DNA of 9,707 nt, from contig DAZU01000038.1 in NCBI GenBank assembly GCA_002507425.1, positions 1-9,707 on the forward strand. The letters run 5' to 3'. The position numbers and the translations under genes are program-made. Below the pieces are notes generated by a model. The model saw only the letters and a program-made list of their open reading frames with translations, was not told the DNA's origin and did no database searches. The stretch's first letter is position 1. Each line of letters begins with the position of its first letter. This document shows positions 1 through 7,073 of this stretch, piece by piece. Origin of the DNA: Euryarchaeota archaeon UBA53. GTDB lineage: Archaea; Thermoplasmatota; Poseidoniia; Poseidoniales; Poseidoniaceae.

Positions 1-296
1 GATAATGTCCACTCCTCAGTGTTGAGTAGTGGTGATATAGAGCTAGTAATTGTTGAAATTGTCGTACGTAGTCCTGTGTTATTTCTTTCTCCAGATACTA
101 CATCAATTCTGTTGTCTAATCTTTCGGCTATCCCATCTGCATTTGACCATGCAGTGTTGTCTTGGAAATCATTGACGTATGGTGTAAGAAAGACAAATAC
201 ACCTCCCATCATAGTTATCACCATAGCCAATAGCATAACCACACCGATAACCTCGCTTACAGCGAGAACATCATCGGACTTGGAACTAGACCTCAC
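1..296 (-). CDS. Archaeal type IV pilin-like protein, N-terminal part (3' end beyond window)
   Basis: A minus-strand frame, open from the left edge to a GTG at 296-294, gives 98 codons of a pilin precursor. It begins (M)RSSSKSDDVLAVSEVIG, followed by a strongly hydrophobic stretch (VVMLLAMVITMMGGVFVFL, about residues 19-37) and then a polar, Ser/Thr/Asn-rich region. The basic and DD-rich leader, the VSEVIG core and the hydrophobic helix match the N-terminal domain of archaeal type IV pilins. In that family the prepilin peptidase cuts just before the VS-x-VIG core, here probably between A12 and V13. The helix then packs into the pilus core and the remainder is exposed. GTG is chosen because the only in-frame codons upstream, back to a stop, contain no ATG, GTG or TTG. 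The gene lies 61 bp downstream of the hydrolase gene on the same strand and may share its transcript. The 3' end is missing, so whether it is a major pilin, a minor pilin or another class III-signal surface protein cannot be told. Confidence 0.82.
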   Translation of the reverse strand, partial: MRSSSKSDDVLAVSEVIGVVMLLAMVITMMGGVFVFLTPYVNDFQDNTAWSNADGIAERLDNRIDVVSGERNNTGLRTTISTITSSISPLLNTEEWTL

Positions 297-357
297 GTCT
301 ATCGCAAACCTACTCTCCCTCTTATGGTTTGACCAAATGTGACCTCGAAGATGGTCA

Positions 358-1173
358 TCATCGCAGCGTTATGCCTTCTCGGGGAACTTTTTCTGGCTCC
401 TCTTGGCCTATGTGATGAGTAAATTCTGGCCCATCCTGTAGTGATACTCTGATATCTCCTTCAAACACTTCGTCGATGTGGTATAGAACTGTTGATTCAG
501 CCAAATGGGGTGCGTTATTTTTTTGCGAGAGGTGCGTGAGAACTACTGATCTTGTATTTTGGTTTACTACTTTGGATAGGAATTCTCCGGTTTGGTGATT
601 GGATAAGTGTCCCCCTCTTCCTGAAATTCTTTCTTTTAATTTCATAGGATAAGGCCCATTCCATAAACGAGTGTTATCATAATTCGCTTCTACTGAGATA
701 TGTTGGCAACCAGATACATGATTCACCAATTCGTCAGTCCATGATCCCAAGTCCGTAAGCACAGCACCTCTCTCACCTCTGTGGCTTGCAATAAAGGCTA
801 CATTGTCTGCACCACTGTGTGGTACTGGAATCGGCAACAGTGCTAAATCATCTGCGAAATTTAAGGCTTCAAGGTTTTCAAATATCTTTACCTTAGCCAA
901 ATCCAAATTCAAAGCAGCTGCTGTTCTGTCGTTGCAGAAGACCGGGATATCCCACCGGCGTTGTGTAAGCGAGGCTCCACTGCCGTGATCAGTATGGTGG
1001 TGTGTTATCAATAGTGCATTTATGTCACTCACTTTCAATTCCATTCTAGCTAGACGTTTTTCCAATTCTCTGCCACTAAATCCTTGATCGATTAACAATT
1101 TCATGTCACCACATTCTAACAAAGTTGCGTTGCCACGACTCCCCGTGCCAAGATGTGTAAACGACAATGACAT
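358..1173 (-). CDS. Metallo-beta-lactamase-fold hydrolase, WalJ/YycJ type
   Basis: The 271-residue product is a complete MBL-fold enzyme, close to the usual length of the WalJ/YycJ group. It opens with FTHLGTGSRGNATLLECGD, the glycine/serine-rich first strand and turn typical of that group. The metal motif HxHxDH is H58-H59-H60-T61-D62-H63. Further likely ligands are H119 (PVPHS), D141 (TDLGSW) and H214 (LTHLSQKNN). The WalJ-like segments EANYD (162-166), GPYPMKLKERI (173-183) and GHLSN (188-192) are also present. Members are thought to be two-metal (Zn or Mn) phosphodiesterases or 5' exonucleases active on DNA; the exact substrate here is unknown. No signal peptide is seen, so it should be cytoplasmic. 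The ATG at 1173 has no clear Shine-Dalgarno, which would fit a leaderless or short-leader archaeal message. It is divergent from the giant secreted protein and precedes the pilin. All catalytic residues are intact. The fold and subfamily are well supported, the biological role much less so. Confidence 0.93.
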   Translation of the reverse strand: MSLSFTHLGTGSRGNATLLECGDMKLLIDQGFSGRELEKRLARMELKVSDINALLITHHHTDHGSGASLTQRRWDIPVFCNDRTAAALNLDLAKVKIFENLEALNFADDLALLPIPVPHSGADNVAFIASHRGERGAVLTDLGSWTDELVNHVSGCQHISVEANYDNTRLWNGPYPMKLKERISGRGGHLSNHQTGEFLSKVVNQNTRSVVLTHLSQKNNAPHLAESTVLYHIDEVFEGDIRVSLQDGPEFTHHIGQEEPEKVPREGITLR

Positions 1174-1353
1174 ATTCGACTATGGTATGGTAGCGCGTAA
1201 AGCACTTGAACCCACGGTAAAGAATCTCACAGGATGTAAGATTTGGAGTGTAAATTAATTTAATCGGGTAATTATTAGGTATGAACAATGCTCCATCACT
1301 CTATTAAGGCTGTTTTGTTGCATTGGCCATTAACGGTCCCGGAATATCGTTAG
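1174..1353. promoter_or_regulatory. Divergent intergenic region with AT palindrome
   Basis: This 180-bp gap separates the start of the hydrolase gene (minus) from the giant secreted-protein gene (plus), so promoters for both should lie here. The clearest element is a perfect 12-bp palindrome, TAAATTAATTTA, at 1251-1262, inside an AT-rich patch. It could serve as a TATA element in both directions. A weaker TATA-like CTTTAC (minus strand, about 1197-1202) sits 24-29 bp upstream of the hydrolase ATG, at the distance expected for a leaderless archaeal transcript. On the plus strand ATTAAGG near 1303 is another weak candidate. A short direct repeat (TATGG twice, 1181-1190) adjoins the hydrolase start. 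I see no tRNA, small RNA or believable small gene here. The promoter assignments are inference. Confidence 0.45.
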
Positions 1354-1358
1354 GTGAT
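1352..1358 (+). promoter_or_regulatory. Shine-Dalgarno sequence AGGTGAT that bears on the start choice
   Basis: AGGTGAT matches the anti-Shine-Dalgarno target (GGAGGTGATC) over seven bases. It overlaps the GTG at 1354 and lies four bases before an in-frame TTG at 1363. A ribosome guided by this site would start at TTG 1363, giving a product three residues shorter that begins MRRSQS. If the GTG is the true start, no Shine-Dalgarno is visible upstream of it. Confidence 0.5.
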
Positions 1359-4300
1359 TTGCTTGCGACGCTCTCAATCCACACTACTGCTTACAATATT
1401 GGTTGTTGCAGGATTATTTTTTGTGTCGCAATTACCAGCAATTTCAAACGTAGGAACAACGGACCCTAATTCTACTACGGGAGATAACCCACCACCAAAC
1501 TCTGACAGAGATGGTGATAAAATTCCCGATATTTATGAAGATTTATACAGTGGTTGGGTAAATTTCACCACTTCAGATAATCGTCCAGTTTACATGAAAG
1601 GTCTAAACAAAAGCGTTGCTGAAGATGCTTTCATTGATATCGACTTAGATGGCCTAAATGCGACTGAAGAATATTGCTGGCCTTATCCAGCAAACTGCAC
1701 TGACCCAAGTTTTCCCAAAGGCAGGACAGGAATTGTCAATGAATCTGGCGAGAGATGGTACTTAGACCCAAGGATTGCAGATACAGATGGAGATGGACTA
1801 CCGGATGGGTTTGAAGCTCACATGTGTGAAAAGCTGGGTGGATTCAATCAACTCGATTACATATTTGAATGTGAAAACTTCAACCCTTTGAATGCAAGTG
1901 ATTCAAACTATGACCCCGACGAGGATGGTTTCGACGTAAATCGGGATGGTTATATGACTGAAAGTGAATTATTGACAGCTTATGAGGAATATATTTACGG
2001 CGCTTCCTCAAACTGGACAAATGAATTGGACGGGTTAAGGTGTTACTCACCTAATCCCGTCTCCTCGGTTTTGAATGATTGGCCCTTCATTAATTCTAAC
2101 TCGAGCCTTTTGCCGAATATACTCTCAGCATGTGCTAGAAATGGTACTGATGATATAATCGACGAGAATATCTGGCTTGGCACTAACCCCACTCAGGCCG
2201 ATAGTGATAGGTATGCATACGACGGCGTGAAACATAGAAGGCTGTTCCCATCGAGTGGGGATGGGATAAGTGATGGATGGGAAATTCACTTCGGATTGAA
2301 TCCACTGAATAAGTCAGATGCATTACTCGATCTTGACAATGACGGCTGGGATGCTAATCGGGATGGAATTATTAGCGTTGACGTTGCACCCTCTGAAGAA
2401 GCATTATCAATAGGTGAACAACTATCAACATTAGAAGAATATCTAGTTCATCTGGATGATGAAAACGTTGTGAAATCCGGAATGCGCTCTGTTGAATTAT
2501 CCTCTATTGAAGGGACATACACAGAATATCCCTTAACTGCTGAGTTGAGTGAAACATCTGGTGTTTCAATAATCAATCATGACATCAGGGTTATCGATGC
2601 TGATGCTGGCTTCTTGTGGGTTGGAACAAAGCTTGGCGTAACAGTCATTGACTTCGAAAATTCGACATCTACCGATTTTCCACTACCTCAAGGACATGAT
2701 TTGAATGACATGATACTGTTGGAAGAACACGTAGTTCTTCTTACTGAATTAGGTGCGTGGATTGCAGAAAGGGATGCAGAATCTATCGATGATTCAGAGG
2801 ATTGGACATATTTCCAAGGACGGTATACTGCTGGAGCCGTGCTACAAACTGACGGTTCCGACGATTATGTAATCGCCTTAGGACATGGCGGTTTTGGGTC
2901 GGTTTTCCAAATCAATCAACAAACAATCACACAATATGAGGTTGGAGATGGAATAGCAGACAACATGAATTTAGGTAACGCAACTGCCACCTCAATTACT
3001 CATGTTGATGTTTCTAATGGTGCACTAACACTATTTGTAGGGACTAATGTTGGCTTATTTTCAGTAGAAACTGCGTCTGCAAGAGATGCTTCAGTGCCAA
3101 ATTGGCTGTTCTATTACTCACTTGAACCAACTACCATATTATCCAATATTGATAATTTACGAACTATTGGATCAGGAGGGGGAGGTAACCCTGCATCAGT
3201 CAACGCTATTTTGGCAGATGGACCATCAGGGGGCGAGTCACAAGTTTTGTGGATAGGAACCGAATCTGGTCTTCATAAATATGACCTGATATCTGGATTA
3301 TTGGTTTATGGTGGCGACTACGAACATCAAGGTGGTGATGGAGTATCAGTAAACAAAGCAAACCAAATACACTCCCTACATTCAACTGGCAGCCAAATTA
3401 TTGTTGGATCTGCATGGGGTATGTGGTCGATTAGTGGTGGTTATTCTGCGGTTTACGGGATGACAAATCAAGAGTGGGTCCCTGGATTAATTTCATCAAT
3501 TTGTGTACATCCTGTTGCTGGTATTGATACTATATTTGTAGGAATTGCACCGGGTAGATTTTCTAATCTAGAACTAATGGACCCGATGGCAAATGATTCT
3601 GATGCTGATGGGATGCTTGATGGCTGGGAAGTAAGATACGGACTTGACCCAACTGATCCTTGGGATGCTTTACTTGATGCAGATAATGATGGAGTAAATC
3701 TAGATTCGGACCCGCTCAATGAAAGGTTGTGGCGAAACCTAGACGAATTTAGATACACTGCTACAACCCCCGGAGGGTATAATGCCACCGATCCTAGAAA
3801 TGTAGACACAGACAATGATGGGGTTGGAGATGGAGCAGAATACTTTGGATTGTTCCATGAGTTCACACCCCTAAATTGTCATTACACTAATCAATATGAT
3901 TACATTCACATATGCGATGATGCAGCTGGATTATCAGCGAATGCAACTTACCTATCTTCCCTTGGAATTGATAGTTCAACGGATGCAACAAACTCAGACT
4001 CTGATGGCGATGGAATGCCAGATGGGTGGGAAATTGAAAATCGAAGATGGATAGGCTCGACATTTACTGGCTCTAATAATTGGACTATGGACCCGATGGA
4101 TCCAAACGATGCAAACTGGGATGCAGATGGAGACGGTCTGAGTAACCTCTGTGAATATCAGTGGACGCTTATCAGAGAGGCTGGAATTAATGGAGATTTG
4201 TTGGAAAGTCATTTTGAATCGGAAACCGAAGCTGCTTTATGGTACAAATCTGATCCTAATAATGTAGATTCAGATGGTGATGGGTTGCCTGATGGCTGGG

Positions 4301-7038
4301 AAGCAAGAGGTGCTTGCACTTGGGATGTCACTAGAACTGGTATTAACCCACTCAATGGAAGCGATGCATTTGAGAATCCTGATGGGGATGGTTATGATAT
4401 CAATCACAACGGAATTATAGAAGAAAATGAGGCGTTCGTAAATTGGTTGGAATACCACATACGTGACGATTTATTCGATGGAAATAAAAGCCTTGATGGG
4501 GAAATTATTCCTGAAAACTTTACAACAGACTTATTCAGAAATATCTCAGACTGGGCCGAACCTGAGGATAACTTTGGCGATGGATTTTCTACAGGTGACC
4601 CAACAGATGCGGACACTGACTCTGATGGTATGCCAGATGGATGGGAGATTTGGTTTGCTAGATGGCATTTACTTGAATCGAGGTGGTCTCTAAATCCACT
4701 GGATTCAAATGACAGGTGGGATGATTCGGATGAAGATGGAATGAGTAATTGGGAAGAATACAACAGCATCGCACCAGAATATTCGGAGACTAATAGCAAC
4801 CGTTCCAGTCCTCAGTGGTATGTAACCACGGTTGGAACGGGTTTCACACTTCAGCAATGGTCGGGAATAACTAACACAGAATCATTTGGATCATTTATCA
4901 ATTCTGATTTGGTCAACATTTCAGGTTTAACAACAGATCCCACAAATCCCGATACCGATAACGATGGATTCCTTGATGGTTTGGAACTAATGTTTACTGC
5001 TTGGAATGACACAGCTCAGACGTGGACATTGAACCCTCTAGTTCCTGGAGATGGCACATTTGACGCTGATAATGATGCGCTTACGGATGCGCAAGAATTC
5101 TCTCTTGCTAACACAAATCCAGACAATGGTGAGCAACATCCGCTTGATGCGCCATTGATGCACATTGACGGCGACATAAACGATCCTACGCAAAAAGCTC
5201 AGAGGGTTTACACAATAATTCTGGACAAAGGGCAGAGGGGTAAGAGGCACTTAGAGGAATTCCAGATATGGCAATCATCCGGCGTTTCGAATACATTTAT
5301 TTCAACATTGATGAGTATAACCGATCCGACAATTTCGGATACAGACGATGACGGAATGATCGATGGTTACGAGTATTGGTTTACTAGTTGGGACTTAGAG
5401 AATAATCGTTGGTCAATGAATCCTTTAATCGATTCAGACCAATGGCTAGACAGTGACATGGACTCTGTTGATTGTGACAGAGATGGTAATATCTCCCTCG
5501 ATGAACAATTTACAAATAAACGTGAATATGAATCTAGGGTCTACGGCAAATTTACTCAAAGGCTTAGCACAGGAACCGGCTTGATAGGATTTGGAGACGA
5601 TGCAATTGATGCTTATGTTGAACAGGGAAATAGTGAATTGGAGGCTAGAAGAGCAATTTACAACACATTTGTTGGTAAAAACCAAAACTCAGCCTCGAGA
5701 ATGGCTATGATTAATCAGGCTGATTCAAACACTTTCAATCGGACTTTATTCGGAATTAGCGACCCCACACACCCCGATTCTGACCAAGATGGAATTGATG
5801 ATGGGTGGGAATTCTGTTATGCTGTGTATGGTCTTCCAGATCCGACCACGCAAAACCATTGGTCAACTAATCCTGTAAATCCATTTGATGTAGATTATGA
5901 CCCCGATAGTGATGGCTGGTATGATAGAACATCGTTTGATTCTCCCGCAACCCAAGGAGAATGGGAAAATAGACAATTCACACCTTCAGGCGAAATAATA
6001 CAAAGCGGCATTGGCAATTTGCCATTCACTAATCTTATGGAATATCTAAACGGAACGAGACCAGATTTGAATGATTCAGATAGTGATTCCGTTACATTCA
6101 ATACGGTCATAACTTCTGGTCAGGTTTCTTCTCACACAAGGGATTACAACCTCTCAGACGGTAGAGAGGTCTTCAAGTATGGAACTAATCCAATGGATAA
6201 CGATACTGACGGGGATATGCTACCTGACTGGTATGAATATAACAAGGGATGGAATGAGTCGAATGATAACTATTCTTCGAGAGTTTACGTTGAAGTTCAA
6301 TGGATTGACACAGCAACAGGTGGTTCGTGCACGTCTTCGACAATTTCCTGTCGCCCGCTATCACAAAACGGTGGCAATTTGTCGAGACCTTCTCTAGATT
6401 GGACTTGGGCAACATTCAATCCAACAGATCCACTAGATGCCAATGAAGATCCCGACCAAGATGGGAACTGGGACTGCTCTGCAACCTGTGTTTATACTCC
6501 TTACACTAATTTCATGGAGTTCTATGCTATTGCAAATCCGAATCTTGCATCACCTGATTCAGTTAGACTTTCAGGAGAGACTTGGGGTGGTAGTCCAATA
6601 ACTGAATGGTGGCAATTTAGAGCATTCACTCTTGGCCTAGGTGAGGATGACGAGGATTCGACAAATTACCTAGGAATGCATAGACAAAATATTGATGACA
6701 ATAGTTATGCGTTAATAATTAACGATATGGACGATGATTTCTTAGCGCTTGATACCAGTGATGATATTGTAATGTGTTCTGGAGACTTAACTGACGAATG
6801 GGATTTATATTACTCAGGAAGCACAGGAAGATCTCCTGCAATAGACTTAGGTGAACACGAGTATGGGTGGTATTTACTCGATTTAGACGATGACCACATT
6901 GCAGAAGGAAGCGATCCGCTAAACTGGGATACTGATGGCGATTGGCTTGTTGATTGGTTTGAGGTCAAAGATGACGAGGAGGATGCATCTCGCGGCGATT
7001 CGTCTCCAATCCGATATGACAACCGAAATACCGCTTAA
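1354..7038 (+). CDS. Giant secreted Asp-rich calcium-binding repeat protein with embedded beta-propeller
   Basis: The 1894-residue product has an N-terminal signal peptide: R5-R6, hydrophobic core about 10-25, possible cut near A29. It then has four regions. (1) An Asp-rich array, about 50-345, contains DTDGDGLPDGFE (143-154) and EF-hand-like loops at 194-205 and 333-344. (2) A propeller-like domain, about 405-740, has W-[VI]-G-T-x-x-G-[LV] strand motifs resembling the periplasmic sensor propellers of two-component regulators. (3) A long second array, about 748-1628, is built of DxDxDGxxDGWE motifs alternating with W-x-x-NP...DxDxDG segments. (4) A degenerate acidic tail ends in DDEEDASRGD. 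The motifs resemble thrombospondin type 3 repeats and EF hands, which bind calcium and stiffen secreted proteins. Many N-x-S/T sequons and many cysteines fit an extracellular location. No C-terminal transmembrane helix or obvious sorting signal is seen. GTG 1354 is the first start after an in-frame TAG; TTG 1363 is favoured by the Shine-Dalgarno. Role inferred: surface adhesion, scaffold or substrate capture; no enzymatic domain recognised. Confidence 0.88.
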   Translation: MICLRRSQSTLLLTILVVAGLFFVSQLPAISNVGTTDPNSTTGDNPPPNSDRDGDKIPDIYEDLYSGWVNFTTSDNRPVYMKGLNKSVAEDAFIDIDLDGLNATEEYCWPYPANCTDPSFPKGRTGIVNESGERWYLDPRIADTDGDGLPDGFEAHMCEKLGGFNQLDYIFECENFNPLNASDSNYDPDEDGFDVNRDGYMTESELLTAYEEYIYGASSNWTNELDGLRCYSPNPVSSVLNDWPFINSNSSLLPNILSACARNGTDDIIDENIWLGTNPTQADSDRYAYDGVKHRRLFPSSGDGISDGWEIHFGLNPLNKSDALLDLDNDGWDANRDGIISVDVAPSEEALSIGEQLSTLEEYLVHLDDENVVKSGMRSVELSSIEGTYTEYPLTAELSETSGVSIINHDIRVIDADAGFLWVGTKLGVTVIDFENSTSTDFPLPQGHDLNDMILLEEHVVLLTELGAWIAERDAESIDDSEDWTYFQGRYTAGAVLQTDGSDDYVIALGHGGFGSVFQINQQTITQYEVGDGIADNMNLGNATATSITHVDVSNGALTLFVGTNVGLFSVETASARDASVPNWLFYYSLEPTTILSNIDNLRTIGSGGGGNPASVNAILADGPSGGESQVLWIGTESGLHKYDLISGLLVYGGDYEHQGGDGVSVNKANQIHSLHSTGSQIIVGSAWGMWSISGGYSAVYGMTNQEWVPGLISSICVHPVAGIDTIFVGIAPGRFSNLELMDPMANDSDADGMLDGWEVRYGLDPTDPWDALLDADNDGVNLDSDPLNERLWRNLDEFRYTATTPGGYNATDPRNVDTDNDGVGDGAEYFGLFHEFTPLNCHYTNQYDYIHICDDAAGLSANATYLSSLGIDSSTDATNSDSDGDGMPDGWEIENRRWIGSTFTGSNNWTMDPMDPNDANWDADGDGLSNLCEYQWTLIREAGINGDLLESHFESETEAALWYKSDPNNVDSDGDGLPDGWEARGACTWDVTRTGINPLNGSDAFENPDGDGYDINHNGIIEENEAFVNWLEYHIRDDLFDGNKSLDGEIIPENFTTDLFRNISDWAEPEDNFGDGFSTGDPTDADTDSDGMPDGWEIWFARWHLLESRWSLNPLDSNDRWDDSDEDGMSNWEEYNSIAPEYSETNSNRSSPQWYVTTVGTGFTLQQWSGITNTESFGSFINSDLVNISGLTTDPTNPDTDNDGFLDGLELMFTAWNDTAQTWTLNPLVPGDGTFDADNDALTDAQEFSLANTNPDNGEQHPLDAPLMHIDGDINDPTQKAQRVYTIILDKGQRGKRHLEEFQIWQSSGVSNTFISTLMSITDPTISDTDDDGMIDGYEYWFTSWDLENNRWSMNPLIDSDQWLDSDMDSVDCDRDGNISLDEQFTNKREYESRVYGKFTQRLSTGTGLIGFGDDAIDAYVEQGNSELEARRAIYNTFVGKNQNSASRMAMINQADSNTFNRTLFGISDPTHPDSDQDGIDDGWEFCYAVYGLPDPTTQNHWSTNPVNPFDVDYDPDSDGWYDRTSFDSPATQGEWENRQFTPSGEIIQSGIGNLPFTNLMEYLNGTRPDLNDSDSDSVTFNTVITSGQVSSHTRDYNLSDGREVFKYGTNPMDNDTDGDMLPDWYEYNKGWNESNDNYSSRVYVEVQWIDTATGGSCTSSTISCRPLSQNGGNLSRPSLDWTWATFNPTDPLDANEDPDQDGNWDCSATCVYTPYTNFMEFYAIANPNLASPDSVRLSGETWGGSPITEWWQFRAFTLGLGEDDEDSTNYLGMHRQNIDDNSYALIINDMDDDFLALDTSDDIVMCSGDLTDEWDLYYSGSTGRSPAIDLGEHEYGWYLLDLDDDHIAEGSDPLNWDTDGDWLVDWFEVKDDEEDASRGDSSPIRYDNRNTA
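1501..2385 (+). repeat. N-terminal Asp-rich calcium-binding array (residues 50-344 of the giant protein)
   Basis: This protein-level repeat contains SDRDGDKIPDIYE (50-62), DIDLDGLNATEEY (95-107), DTDGDGLPDGFE (143-154), a canonical EF-hand loop DVNRDGYMTESE (194-205), a degenerate GDGISDGWE (302-310) and an EF-like loop DANRDGIISVDV (333-344) that lacks the usual acidic residue at position 12. The Asp/Asn/Gly spacing is that of calcium-coordinating loops. Between them lie segments with paired cysteines (C108/C115, C158/C173, C230/C260) that could form disulfides. The pairing is a guess from spacing. Confidence 0.75.
2566..3573 (+). other. Embedded seven-bladed propeller-like domain (about residues 405-740)
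   Basis: Seven similar strand segments can be counted: FLWVGTKLGVTVID (about 420), HVVLLTELGAWIAERD (459), DYVIALGHGGFGSVFQ (504), LTLFVGTNVGLFSVET (558), VLWIGTESGLHKYD (631), QIIVGSAWGMWSISGG (681) and DTIFVGIAPGRFSNLEL (725). The W-[VI]-G-T-x-x-G-[LV] core is the hallmark of two-component-regulator-type propeller blades (Reg_prop-like). The DxDxDG motifs stop at its start and resume immediately after it, so the domain looks inserted between two calcium-binding arrays. Propellers of this type usually bind ligands such as glycans. The ligand here is unknown, and the blade count was made by eye. Confidence 0.65.
3595..6963 (+). repeat. C-terminal Asp-rich array of alternating modules (residues 748-1870)
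   Basis: Two motif types alternate. Type A is D-[ST]-D-x-D-G-x-x-D-G-[WYL]-E, starting at residues 748, 818, 882, 972, 1087, 1200, 1329 and 1475, with degenerate copies at 1617 (DTDGDMLPDWYE) and 1859 (DTDGDWLVDWFE). Type B is W-[ST]-x-[ND]-P followed about ten residues later by DxDxDG, for example WTMDPMDPND (910), WSLNPLDSND (1111), WTLNPLVPGD (1224) and WSMNPLIDSD (1353). Two canonical 12-residue EF-hand loops lie within it: DINHNGIIEENE (1015-1026) and DCDRDGNISLDE (1373-1384). The A motifs resemble thrombospondin type 3 repeats. The spacing between A motifs widens toward the C-terminus. Confidence 0.8.
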
Positions 7039-7045
7039 TCTTAGT

Positions 7046-7073
7046 CAGAAATCCCCCTTTAGGGGGAATTCTG
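7046..7073 (+). terminator. Strong hairpin just after the giant gene
   Basis: CAGAA (7046-7050) pairs with TTCTG (7069-7073), and CCCCC (7053-7057) pairs with GGGGG (7062-7066) around a TTTA loop. One further T-A pair and a single A-A mismatch lie between the two stems. The hairpin begins eight bases past the TAA stop (7036-7038). No long T tract follows, so this is not a textbook intrinsic terminator. It could act as a 3'-end stabiliser, a processing site or an attenuator between the two tandem genes. The structure is seen; the function is inferred. Confidence 0.5.

Noticed and set aside
19..342. Plus-strand open frame of 107 codons
   Set aside because: It lies opposite the pilin frame, which has a recognisable family signature. 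The plus-strand product shows no domain, and its hydrophobic stretches are explained by the complementary strand.
1106..1288. Minus-strand open frame of 60 codons across the hydrolase start and the divergent region
   Set aside because: It overlaps the conserved N-terminus of the hydrolase in another frame and spans the probable promoter. The product resembles no known protein.
3468..4799. Minus-strand open frames of 132 and 131 codons, Ser-rich, within the giant gene
   Set aside because: They are reverse-complement shadows of the repeated Asp/Gly codons (GAT, GGA), which read as Ser/Pro-rich sequence on the other strand.
3595..5000. Repeated GATGG-type DNA words suggesting a DNA tandem repeat or CRISPR-like array
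   Set aside because: The words come from conserved Asp-Gly codons of the protein repeat. Spacing is irregular and the sequence between is coding, so it is not an array of identical DNA repeats.
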